IMG/VR virus record: IMGVR_UViG_3300037247_000928
Coordinates: 1 to 21,582 of that record
Reading direction: 5' to 3' (one strand)
DNA: 21,582 nucleotides
From: a virus
Shown here: positions 6,576-13,213 of the stretch, piece by piece
How positions within the stretch are numbered: the stretch's first letter is position 1
Layout: each line of letters opens with the position of its first letter
Program-made: the position numbers and the translations under genes
Notes under the pieces: generated by a model
Database searches by the model: none
Seen by the model: the letters and a program-made list of their open reading frames with translations, nothing else
What the model was told of the DNA's origin: nothing

Positions 6576-7733
6576 TTAGGTTGTGAAGCCGCCCGTTTCC
6601 ACCCGCGTCCGACGCGGGTCGAGGCGTACACCGCCCATGATGTGCCGGGCACGTACCCAGATAACGTCGTTCCAGAAGTCACCTTCCAGGGGCGAAATCG
6701 GGGCACCACCCGCAGCTACCTTGTCGCTACTCTTAAACACCACCTCAGGTGTAACGCGGCCGCGCAAAAAGTTCAGCACTGCCGCCGGCCCATCTACACC
6801 CGGGTCGGCAAACAAGTACCAGCAGCTCACACCGTTAGTGGTGTTCACAATCGGCAAGTACGGGTTGGTGTGCGGCGTGACGTTGTACAGCTTGGCGGGG
6901 TTGCGCGAGCCACGGATGGTTACTGCGCCAGCCGTGCCAGCCGCCACAATCGTCTCGCTTTCCAGCACTTCAAACATCTTGGTACGCCCAGCGGGCGGTA
7001 CAACCAAATGGATCTTTTCGATGATGATTGGTTCACCATCGAAGTCCACCTGGTCGGCCATATCCTGAATGGCTGGCCCAAGCGTATCCACGCCCAAGAT
7101 GCGCGCGCTGAGGTTGGTGATCGACGTGCCATCGAGCGGGTGCGTCACCGGCGCACCGTACAAGCCCGTGTGCGGCGCGGTCGGTTCGGCAATCAGCTTG
7201 GTCGCTTCCTTCCAAACCGTCCGCCTTGCCGCCCGCGCAAAGCGCGCCGCAGGTGCCAGCGCGCCCAGGTTGTCGTTCAGCAGGCTTTCCCAGCTATAGG
7301 GGTAGGCACGGCCAAACTTCTCGAGCACTGATTCGACCTTGCCCTCCTTGATGGCCACGCCCGTGTACTCGCCGTGCTCCAGCACCTTCGGTAGCGCACC
7401 CTCGCCGCCATGCGCCGACAACCAATCCTTTGACCGGAAGTCGTTTTGGATGCCTTGCCCGATATACCCAAACACGTCGGGCTCGGCTGCCTTGTACGCT
7501 GCTACCAACTGGCGCTCCAGCACGTTGCTAAACAACAGCGGGAAGTCGCTCGTGGTTGCGGCTTCAAAGATGCGCCGCCGCCGCTCGTAGGGCGAGAGGC
7601 GGGTGTCGCAAATCAGGTTGTTCACCTCGGCCAGCCTGCGTTGCAGGTTTGGTATGTTACGTTGCCGCAACAGGTCGCGGGCCGCAATGAACGTTTCGGT
7701 CATGGGGATGTGCTCCAATGCTTCACGTTGCAT
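6576..7733 (-). CDS. Major capsid protein (HK97-fold type)
   Basis: A 385-residue protein of the size expected for a phage major capsid protein. After a helical N-terminal region (MQREALEHIPMTETFIAARD), EAATTSDFPLLFSNVLERQL opens the body in the way I know from gpT/HK97-like capsid proteins ('T-T-S-D-F-P-x-x-L-x-x-x'). Next comes LEHGEYTGVAIKEGKVESVL, then FGRAYPYSWESLLNDNLGAL ('G-R-x-x-x-x-S-x-x-x-L-I-N-D-D-L-G-A'), which corresponds to the E-loop/spine-helix region. The protein ends with a beta-rich P-domain and GGVRLDPRRTRVETGGFTT. The ATG at 7733 has GGGAGG 8 nt upstream. It follows the decoration protein and scaffold genes and is followed by a strong hairpin. HK97-type fold membership is inferred from pattern and context. 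Confidence 0.86.
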   Translation of the reverse strand: MQREALEHIPMTETFIAARDLLRQRNIPNLQRRLAEVNNLICDTRLSPYERRRRIFEAATTSDFPLLFSNVLERQLVAAYKAAEPDVFGYIGQGIQNDFRSKDWLSAHGGEGALPKVLEHGEYTGVAIKEGKVESVLEKFGRAYPYSWESLLNDNLGALAPAARFARAARRTVWKEATKLIAEPTAPHTGLYGAPVTHPLDGTSITNLSARILGVDTLGPAIQDMADQVDFDGEPIIIEKIHLVVPPAGRTKMFEVLESETIVAAGTAGAVTIRGSRNPAKLYNVTPHTNPYLPIVNTTNGVSCWYLFADPGVDGPAAVLNFLRGRVTPEVVFKSSDKVAAGGAPISPLEGDFWNDVIWVRARHIMGGVRLDPRRTRVETGGFTT

Positions 7734-7766
7734 GTTCTTGTCCTCCCTAGTTTTTGCCCGCGCCCA

Positions 7767-8150
7767 TTACGGCTTCAGTAGCAGGACGGGGATTTCGGTG
7801 GTGGCATCGCCGGCCACAGCGCCAAGTGCAATGCCGTATTGGATTTCGCCGCTATCGACGTTGAGAACTTCGGTTGCCGTATCCCAATACACCAGGTCAC
7901 CATACACAACCGGCGTGCTGGCATCGGCTACACCTTTGCCAACCACCGGCAGTTTGTGAACCTGGGTAATGGTGCATGGGATGATGTCGCCGCTGGCCTT
8001 TGCATCCAGCTCAGCAACACCCGGCAAGTTGGCGTTCCCAATCACCACCGGCTGCCCGCTGTTTACAAACCCATCGCCCGTATCCAAGAACACTAGGTTG
8101 GTATGCGGTACATCGATGGTGTTACCTTTTTGAAACCACGTTTGGCTCAT
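7767..8150 (-). CDS. Capsid decoration (cement) protein, DUF2190-like
   Basis: A 127-residue beta-rich protein. It has the DUF2190 pattern: an N-terminal strand rich in D/N and V (GNTIDVPHTN), a GQPVVIGNANLPGVAE strand, a DIIPCTITQVHKLPV strand, VYGDLVYWDTATEVLNV ('G-x-x-V-Y-W-D') and a final IQYGIALGAVAGDATTEIPV ('G-x-A-L-x-A-A-x-x-G-x-x-x-x-x-V-L'). Related proteins trimerise on the capsid surface and stabilise the shell against DNA pressure. The start is decided by AAGGAGGG 6 nt upstream. Its position between scaffold and major capsid protein is the typical place for this family. Confidence 0.82.
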   Translation of the reverse strand: MSQTWFQKGNTIDVPHTNLVFLDTGDGFVNSGQPVVIGNANLPGVAELDAKASGDIIPCTITQVHKLPVVGKGVADASTPVVYGDLVYWDTATEVLNVDSGEIQYGIALGAVAGDATTEIPVLLLKP

Positions 8151-8163
8151 GCTTAGCCCTCCT

Positions 8164-8727
8164 TTACTTCTTTGCGGCTACCGGGAAACGTGATTCCTCG
8201 GCAGCTTCTTTGGCAGCGGCCTCTGTCATGCCGCCGCGCTGGTAGGATTCGATCAGCGCCTTGTGGTCGGCCTCAGGGTCGCCCTCGCCATCACCGTCGC
8301 CGCCGCCGGCGTTGGCTTCCCCCATGCCTTGCACACCACCAGGCTTGCCCTTGTTGCCGTCGCCGGCAGCACCAGGCTTGCCTACTTTTGCGCCCACATC
8401 TTTCAGGAACTTTTCCTCGGCCTTAATGGCCTCGGCCAACTGCGCCTCTAGGCCCGTGGCCTCGGAGAAATCCTTGAAACGGTCGCGGATGCGCTGTTTG
8501 CTGGGGTCGGGCAGGGTTTTACACTTACCCAACGCCTCTTCCAGCGCGGTTTTGTTCACGGCAATACGGCCCTTCTTCTCGGCCTCGGCCACCTTTTCCT
8601 TTGCTTCCTTGGCCTCTTTTTGCGCCTTGTCGCGCGTTTCCAATGCCGTATCGCGCTCGCTCTCGGCGGTAACTTTTGCTGCCCGCTCGGTAGCAAGTTG
8701 TTCTGCTACGTTTTGCTCGTTGCTCAT
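8164..8727 (-). CDS. Scaffolding protein from nested internal start
   Basis: A 187-residue product starting at an internal ATG (8727) with GGAGGG about 7 nt upstream, one of the strongest ribosome sites in the window. Residues 10-60 are highly charged and coiled-coil-like (ERAAKVTAESERDTALETRD, KEAKEAKEKVAEAEKK). A helix (KQRIRDRFKDF) and an acidic, Gly-rich linker (GGGDGDGEGDPEAD) follow, and the C-terminus is a small helical segment ending in SRFPVAAKK. Coiled coil plus disordered acidic linker plus a basic C-terminal helix is the usual make-up of phage scaffolds, which guide capsid assembly and are then expelled or digested. It lies between the protease and decoration genes. Nesting in a longer frame recalls lambda Nu3 within C. 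Confidence 0.7.
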   Translation of the reverse strand: MSNEQNVAEQLATERAAKVTAESERDTALETRDKAQKEAKEAKEKVAEAEKKGRIAVNKTALEEALGKCKTLPDPSKQRIRDRFKDFSEATGLEAQLAEAIKAEEKFLKDVGAKVGKPGAAGDGNKGKPGGVQGMGEANAGGGDGDGEGDPEADHKALIESYQRGGMTEAAAKEAAEESRFPVAAKK

Positions 8728-8904
8728 ATGCCTTCCCTCCTCTTGCAGTTGTTTGCGTGCTAGCGGTGACAAAGCATTGTCAACGCTTTCACGAAATGCT
8801 TCTAACGCCTCAGCCGTGCCCCCGGCGTTGGCGTAGGTTACAAAGTCCACGCTTTCGCCGTGCAGCAGCTTGCTTACAACCCAGGTTTTAATTGACTTCG
8901 ACAT
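8164..8904 (-). CDS. Protease C-terminal strand fused to scaffold (frame-shifted continuation)
   Basis: The scaffold frame is open upstream of its internal start to an ATG at 8904, which has GGGGGAGG 6 nt upstream (a further ATG lies at 8910). The extra 59 residues contain WVVSKLLHGESVDFVTYANAGG. This matches the end of phage prohead proteases, where the strand after the catalytic Ser reads 'V-x-x-I-x-x-x-x-S-V-D-x-V-T-x-P-A-x-G-G'. The preceding protease frame stops at 8888 without this strand. The segment is therefore the missing protease C-terminus, now in the +1 frame and joined to the scaffold. It could be made by frameshifting from the protease, by reinitiation at 8904, or reflect a sequence error. 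Confidence 0.6.
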   Translation of the reverse strand: MSKSIKTWVVSKLLHGESVDFVTYANAGGTAEALEAFRESVDNALSPLARKQLQEEGRHMSNEQNVAEQLATERAAKVTAESERDTALETRDKAQKEAKEAKEKVAEAEKKGRIAVNKTALEEALGKCKTLPDPSKQRIRDRFKDFSEATGLEAQLAEAIKAEEKFLKDVGAKVGKPGAAGDGNKGKPGGVQGMGEANAGGGDGDGEGDPEADHKALIESYQRGGMTEAAAKEAAEESRFPVAAKK

Positions 8905-9652
8905 GGGCATCCTCCCCCTCGCCCAAAGCCCGGATGCTCAGACCCATCTCGTGCAGCAACCCGTGCTGGGCAAGGTTTTGCAAGCGCCGGTCGAAACCGT
9001 CGTCAATGATGGCCGCTACGCCATCAATGGCCTGCGCTTCTTTGTTGTAATGCACCTGCTGGATGTTCCCAACCCAATTCCACACATCCCCCTCAGGCCG
9101 CCGCCGCTGCTCTTCCTCGGTGGCGTGGTTGGCAAACATTTTCAGCCCTTCGAAAATACGGTAGTCGCGCTCCAGCACCGCTGCCGGATAGAAGCGCGAG
9201 CGGCTGGTGTTGAGGCCGGCCTTGATGATGCGCACGGGCAGCAGCCGCTTTTCCTTGTCGTACTTTGCCTCCTGTACCGCCAGTACATTGCTGCACAGTT
9301 GCGCCCGTGGCCCGGCCTCCTGTACCTGTTCGGTTGCGCTACACGTTTCCTGCCGCTGCACCAGCAACGCCTCCTTGTACGTCAGTGGCAGCAGCTCCGC
9401 CGCCTCTGTAGCCGCGCCTGCCGGCACGTTGCAGCTTGTGGCCTGGACGCCGGCGGGGAAGCCACGGGTTAGGGCGAGGAAAGCACCTTTGCACTTGGCA
9501 GGGTCGAACTGCCGGAAGCGCATGAACTTGCTGGCAGCCGCACCCTCGTCCAGCTTGTCGCTGCGCAACGTGTGGCCCTTCAGCCACACGCGCGCGCGCG
9601 CGGCCGTCCACGTAGCTTTGGCAAACAACACCGTTTGTATGCGCTGTGGCAT
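8888..9652 (-). CDS. Prohead maturation protease, reading frame broken near the 3' end
   Basis: A 254-residue protein that would cleave scaffold and capsid precursors inside the prohead. An N-terminal module (about 25-70, with FMRFRQFDPAKCKGAFLALT) precedes the protease domain (about 125-254). In that domain FYPAAVLERDYRIFEGLKMF is followed by NHATEEE with the likely catalytic His176, then RRPEGDVWNWVGNI, then GLLHEMGLSIRALG with the likely catalytic Ser239. Related phage proteases keep a NH-P/A-T...RP-x-G-x-x-x-D/N core and a GLSI Ser motif, then one more strand (SVDFVT...AGG). Here the frame stops 15 residues after the Ser, and that strand is encoded in the +1 frame. Removing one base in AATTAAAA (8887-8894) would give VEVNKTWVV and restore continuity. 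The ATG at 9652 has GGGAGG upstream. Confidence 0.72.
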   Translation of the reverse strand: MPQRIQTVLFAKATWTAARARVWLKGHTLRSDKLDEGAAASKFMRFRQFDPAKCKGAFLALTRGFPAGVQATSCNVPAGAATEAAELLPLTYKEALLVQRQETCSATEQVQEAGPRAQLCSNVLAVQEAKYDKEKRLLPVRIIKAGLNTSRSRFYPAAVLERDYRIFEGLKMFANHATEEEQRRRPEGDVWNWVGNIQQVHYNKEAQAIDGVAAIIDDGFDRRLQNLAQHGLLHEMGLSIRALGEGEDAHVEVN

Positions 9653-9657
9653 TGCCC

Positions 9658-10080
9658 TTACCCTCCCTTGACGGCTGCTCCCTGGTTGCCCTTAACGTAA
9701 GCATCGAACTCGGCCCGCACACCCGCCAACTGTGCCAATCCCTCATCAAGGCGCTTTTGCAATGAGGCACTGTTGCCCTGCTCGCGTGCAAGGTGTTCCT
9801 TGAAGCTCTCTTTCTCCTTCTGGCACGCCACAAGCTGCTTTTGCAGTGCGCCGCACCTGGCTACTTCCAGCAGTAGCGCCTGCTTGCCTGCGCCCTTGGC
9901 CTGGTCACACTTGGTTGCAGGCACGATCACCCGCTGCCCTGGTGCGCACTCCACCGCCACTTGGTTCCCGCCGTGGCGGCCTACTACCTTGCCCGACAGT
10001 GCAACTAATGCACCATTAGGTATTTCCTTACCGCCGCCATCCAACCATACCAACTTACCGCTTGCTGCTTCTGCCACCAT
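9658..10080 (-). CDS. Small coiled-coil protein of unknown function
   Basis: A 140-residue protein with a GGAGG site 9 nt before the ATG at 10080. Residues 1-55 are short strands and Gly-rich turns, including GKVVGRHGGNQVAVECAPGQ, and could form a small beta-barrel. Residues about 65-130 look like a coiled coil (LQKQLVACQKEKESFKEHLA ... SLQKRLDEGLAQLAGVRAEF). I recognise no family. It lies between the MuF-like minor head protein and the prohead protease, so a minor internal head or scaffold-associated role is possible; this is only positional inference. The 75-nt gap upstream (10081-10155) contains its ribosome site and no other feature I can see. Confidence 0.6.
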   Translation of the reverse strand: MVAEAASGKLVWLDGGGKEIPNGALVALSGKVVGRHGGNQVAVECAPGQRVIVPATKCDQAKGAGKQALLLEVARCGALQKQLVACQKEKESFKEHLAREQGNSASLQKRLDEGLAQLAGVRAEFDAYVKGNQGAAVKGG

Positions 10081-10155
10081 TTTGTTTTCCTCCGGGGGCG
10101 CACAACCTTGCTGGGTGTACGCTGATGGAATTTTGCTGCATTGCGAAACTTTGCC

Positions 10156-11037
10156 TCATCGCCGTAGCCTCTTCGTAACCAACGTGCAGTGGCAGTCGGG
10201 ATGGAATGGTGGCCGCTGATGGCCGCTGGGGAAGGCTTGGTCAATAGGCATGGCCCCGGCCTGGTGATTGTTGATGCAAACGGGGCACGGGTTTATCCGG
10301 CTGAGCACGGTAGTCTTGCCGGGCGCATTCCGTGCCTGCATCTTTTGCAGCATAGCTTCCGACATGGCATCATTGATTTCCGTTGTGGCAATCAAGTTCG
10401 AGCGCCGCACGGACATGTCCAACAGCTCGCGGCGTATTAAGCGCCCCGTCCCCTCCACGCCCAACTTGTCCCGTATGCCCCGCGCTATCAACTGCGCCAT
10501 GCGCTGCTGCGTTTGCAGGTTTATGCCAGTAACCAACTGCGCCGCCCGTTGTGCTGCAAACTGCGATGCCGCTAGTGCGGCTGGGCCGGGCACTTCAAAG
10601 GTCTCGATGGCTTGCTCGCGCAACCAAATCATCTCCCCCGCTTCGTTCAGCTCCACCTGCTCGCCCTGCTTCAAGCCGGCGCGCATGGCGCTGTCCAAAC
10701 TGAGCAGCAGTATATTGAACAGCAGCTCGGTCAGCCCATCCACCACCGGCTTGACCGTGTGCGCTGCTACATCCCTGCCCAGGTTTACCTCGTTCTGCGT
10801 TGCTGCCCGCTCGCCACCATCTGCATCCCCAGGCTGCGGCCCATATTGCAGCACAAGTTGTTCCAGTCCTATGTCCTCAACGGCCCTACGCAGGCGGCGG
10901 AAGTAAAAGGCCAAGTCTTGTTTCAAGATGCGCTGTATGCGCGCACCCTCAGGGCTTTGCAACCCTACCGCCTCTAATACGTGGCGCATGCGTGTAAACG
11001 CCTCCGCCAGTACCCCGTTATGTAGTGATAAACCCAT
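10156..11037 (-). CDS. MuF-like minor head protein
   Basis: A 293-residue protein with a long helical N-terminus (MRHVLEAVGLQSPEGARIQR). The C-terminal domain carries a SNLIATTEINDAMSEAMLQK helix and then PCPVCINNHQAGAMPIDQAF ending in RPPFHPDCHCTLV. The order 'R/S-x-x-x-I-A-x-T-E ... C-P-x-C ... G ... P-P-x-H-P-x-C-x-C' is the diagnostic signature of the Mu F / SPP1 gp7 minor head protein family (PF04233). The Cys/His set probably binds zinc. These proteins sit inside the head near the portal and are needed for assembly or DNA delivery. The start overlaps the end of the upstream 114-residue gene by 20 nt, and no strong ribosome site is visible. Confidence 0.85.
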   Translation of the reverse strand: MGLSLHNGVLAEAFTRMRHVLEAVGLQSPEGARIQRILKQDLAFYFRRLRRAVEDIGLEQLVLQYGPQPGDADGGERAATQNEVNLGRDVAAHTVKPVVDGLTELLFNILLLSLDSAMRAGLKQGEQVELNEAGEMIWLREQAIETFEVPGPAALAASQFAAQRAAQLVTGINLQTQQRMAQLIARGIRDKLGVEGTGRLIRRELLDMSVRRSNLIATTEINDAMSEAMLQKMQARNAPGKTTVLSRINPCPVCINNHQAGAMPIDQAFPSGHQRPPFHPDCHCTLVTKRLRR

Positions 11038-11362
11038 CTGGTATTTCTATATCCCTTTGCCAATCGCGATAGCCTTCCGGGTTTGCCAGTGGTATGGCCC
11101 AGGTAAGTGGAGCCATGTTTGTGTGCACGTGGTAATGCTCAATCAGAAACGCTGCCCGCGCCGGGTGCATGTGGTTCGGGTGTTTGCGCGCGAACCACGC
11201 CGGGAACCACACCTTCCAGGGCGGTACGTACACCAGGCGGATGCTGCCGCACACTAGGCACAGCATGCGTATAGATGCACCTACGCACATGGCCCACCTA
11301 TCTGTGCGTTTGTAACGGAACAGTATCCAGGGTGCCTTTGTTTCGTATGTGTCGTAGGCCAT
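11018..11362 (-). CDS. Small Cys/His/Trp-rich protein between portal and MuF genes
   Basis: A 114-residue protein I cannot assign. It starts at an ATG that shares one base with the portal stop (TAATG), so it should be translationally coupled to the portal. It contains WILFRYKRTDRWAMCVGASI, then MLCLVCGSIRLVYVPPWKVW, then FARKHPNHMHPARAAFLIEH and YHVHTNMAPLTW. The CxxC, an earlier Cys and the cluster of His residues in the middle could hold a metal ion. Small CxxC genes inserted in the head module are uncommon. It could be a moron gene, a packaging accessory or an internal virion protein; nothing in the sequence decides between these. Confidence 0.6.
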   Translation of the reverse strand: MAYDTYETKAPWILFRYKRTDRWAMCVGASIRMLCLVCGSIRLVYVPPWKVWFPAWFARKHPNHMHPARAAFLIEHYHVHTNMAPLTWAIPLANPEGYRDWQRDIEIPDGFITT

Positions 11363-12948
11363 TACATCACACTCCCTGCTTCCATTAAGTCACAAACCCT
11401 ATGCACCGCCGCCGCCAACGCCTCCACCTGCCCCGCCTGTGGCTGCGCACCCGCCGCCGCCCCTGGCGGTTGGCCTGCAACGGGTGCACCAGGGGCGGCA
11501 ACGGGTGGGTTCGCTTTGGCTTCCTCCTCGCGCTCCTTGCGCTTCTTCATAATGGCCTCAACAATTTCCGTTACGTTGTTTACGCCCGCCGCCGCAAACA
11601 CCAACGCAATTATCTCAGCCCGCTCCGCCAGCTCGGGCACAACGTCCTTCAGTTTCTGCAAGGCATCGGCCAGCTTGGGCAAATCCTTTTGAATAATGGG
11701 CGGCCAATCCACGTCAAGCTCGGCCTTCTTAACCTTAACCGCCTGCCGGGCCAACACGTACCTGTACAAATCCAGGTACACATCCGTCCACAACTGCTGG
11801 TTCATTTCGAATCCCTTTAGTATGGGCAGCTCCATTGCCGTCGCCGTGGCCAAATTGCCCGTCCGTGGGTCTCCGAAATAATGGAGTGGCAGGTTGACAC
11901 TGGAGCCAAACATGGTTTTGAACAGGTCGGCATCAGCCGTAGCGTTTACTGCGCCCGTATCCTGCTTTTGCAGTTCGAGTTTTAGCCCCTGGTTTTGCAG
12001 CCACGTGCTTGCCGCAGCCGGCGGCGGGTTGCGCTCCGTACCGCCCGTTGCCGTTAGCGTGGTGGTCAGCCGCGCTTTCAAGTCCTTCAACGCTTTGCCA
12101 CTGCCCTTGTTGGTAAGGTGGTAAACGTAGCGGGCCACAGCCTGTATAACTGCGCTGCGGGCCTGCATGAACTTCCGGTTCTCTCGGCTCCAATCCAACC
12201 CGCTTTCCAGCAAGCTCGCACCCCACAACCCCAGCGGCTCGTTCGCCACGTGGTACACCACCACATCAGGCTGCACCGGCTTCCCCTGCCCATCCACGCG
12301 CAGCACCGCCTCATCCGGCGCTGCCCAATCCCGGTAATACATGGCCTTGTCCTCGCTGCCGGCCTTGCCGGGTACCATGCGCTTATAGAACCACGGCTCC
12401 TCGGCATCCTCGGGGTTGGTAATTATTTCGGTTACTTGTCTGCTATCCAAGCGGCGGAATACAAAGCCACTATCGGTATCAAATATGGCCACAAACAAGT
12501 CGCCATCTATCAGCAGGCGGTTGCTGTTCTTTTGTTGCCCCTGCGCGCTAAAGAAGGTGCGGTTGCGCGGATCCAGCCGCAGTTCTTCCAGTATGCTCGC
12601 CGCCCGGCCCTTAGCGGTAACGCTGTGCCCGGTGCCCACGCTGTAGGCCGTCCACAAGCGCACGGCTTGGTGCGACAGTGGGTCACGACGGTAGAAGCGG
12701 CGCGCTATCGGCAGCACGTTCTCGCGCGTGGGTAGATCCATCTCGCTGCCCACCAACGCCGTGCGCAGCCACCCCCTATCCTCCAGCGCCAACTCCAGTG
12801 CGGCTTGCGAACCGAAGGCTTCCTGCATCATTTCGGGCGGCAACTGTTCCATTGCCTCCACTACCTGCAACGCATCGCGCAGCAAGCCCGGATCGCCTTC
12901 CATTAACTGCCCATTGCCGCTGCCGTTTCCTTTTGCTTTACGGGCCAT
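11362..12948 (-). CDS. Portal protein
   Basis: A 528-residue protein of the size of phage portals, which form the twelve-subunit ring through which DNA enters and leaves the head. Visible portal-like features are ENVLPIARRFYRRDPLSHQA and VRLWTAYSVGTGHSVTAKG at the start of the core, a LLIDGDLFVAIFDTDSGFVF strand pair, VVVYHVANEPLGLWGASLLE in the middle, LFKTMFGSSVNLPLHYFGDP in the stem/tunnel-loop region and a long C-terminal helical region (ILKGFEMNQQLWTDVYLDLY). The tail (470-528) is low-complexity Pro/Ala/Gly followed by a helix. GAGGGG lies 7 nt before the ATG. The terminase-portal-MuF order supports the call; I did not assign a portal subfamily. Confidence 0.85.
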   Translation of the reverse strand: MARKAKGNGSGNGQLMEGDPGLLRDALQVVEAMEQLPPEMMQEAFGSQAALELALEDRGWLRTALVGSEMDLPTRENVLPIARRFYRRDPLSHQAVRLWTAYSVGTGHSVTAKGRAASILEELRLDPRNRTFFSAQGQQKNSNRLLIDGDLFVAIFDTDSGFVFRRLDSRQVTEIITNPEDAEEPWFYKRMVPGKAGSEDKAMYYRDWAAPDEAVLRVDGQGKPVQPDVVVYHVANEPLGLWGASLLESGLDWSRENRKFMQARSAVIQAVARYVYHLTNKGSGKALKDLKARLTTTLTATGGTERNPPPAAASTWLQNQGLKLELQKQDTGAVNATADADLFKTMFGSSVNLPLHYFGDPRTGNLATATAMELPILKGFEMNQQLWTDVYLDLYRYVLARQAVKVKKAELDVDWPPIIQKDLPKLADALQKLKDVVPELAERAEIIALVFAAAGVNNVTEIVEAIMKKRKEREEEAKANPPVAAPGAPVAGQPPGAAAGAQPQAGQVEALAAAVHRVCDLMEAGSVM

Positions 12949-13177
12949 TGCTGATCCCCTCTTCCAGGCCGCCTATTACCTCGCCCGGCCCCAAGTCTTT
13001 CAAGCGGTTGGCCAGCGTAGCCACCGCCAGCCCTAGTAAGTTATCGGTGCGCTGCTGCGAGTGCAGCACATCCCACATCGCTTGCCGCACCAGCACTGGT
13101 TCCGCCCTTGGGCAATCCACCATTATCGCCGTCAGCTTTACCTGCACATCAGGCTTTACGCGCTTCCGCTTAGCCAT
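12938..13177 (-). CDS. Small basic protein of unknown function
   Basis: A 79-residue protein between the terminase and the portal, overlapping the portal start by 11 nt. The N-terminus is strongly basic (MAKRKRVKPDVQVKLTAIM). The body is helical (VLVRQAMWDVLHSQQRTDNL, VATLANRLKDLG) and ends acidic and Gly-rich. AGGTGG lies upstream of the ATG at a long spacing. Basic small proteins at this place could bind DNA or assist packaging, but I recognise no family. Confidence 0.55.
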   Translation of the reverse strand: MAKRKRVKPDVQVKLTAIMVDCPRAEPVLVRQAMWDVLHSQQRTDNLLGLAVATLANRLKDLGPGEVIGGLEEGISNGP

Positions 13178-13213
13178 CAGCTAATTCCACCTGCGCCACT
13201 GTCGCCTCGGCCA

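Noticed and set aside
10005-10244. A 79-residue minus-strand frame crossing the MuF and coiled-coil genes.
   Set aside because: It overlaps two better-supported genes, has basic, shuffled composition and no ribosome site.
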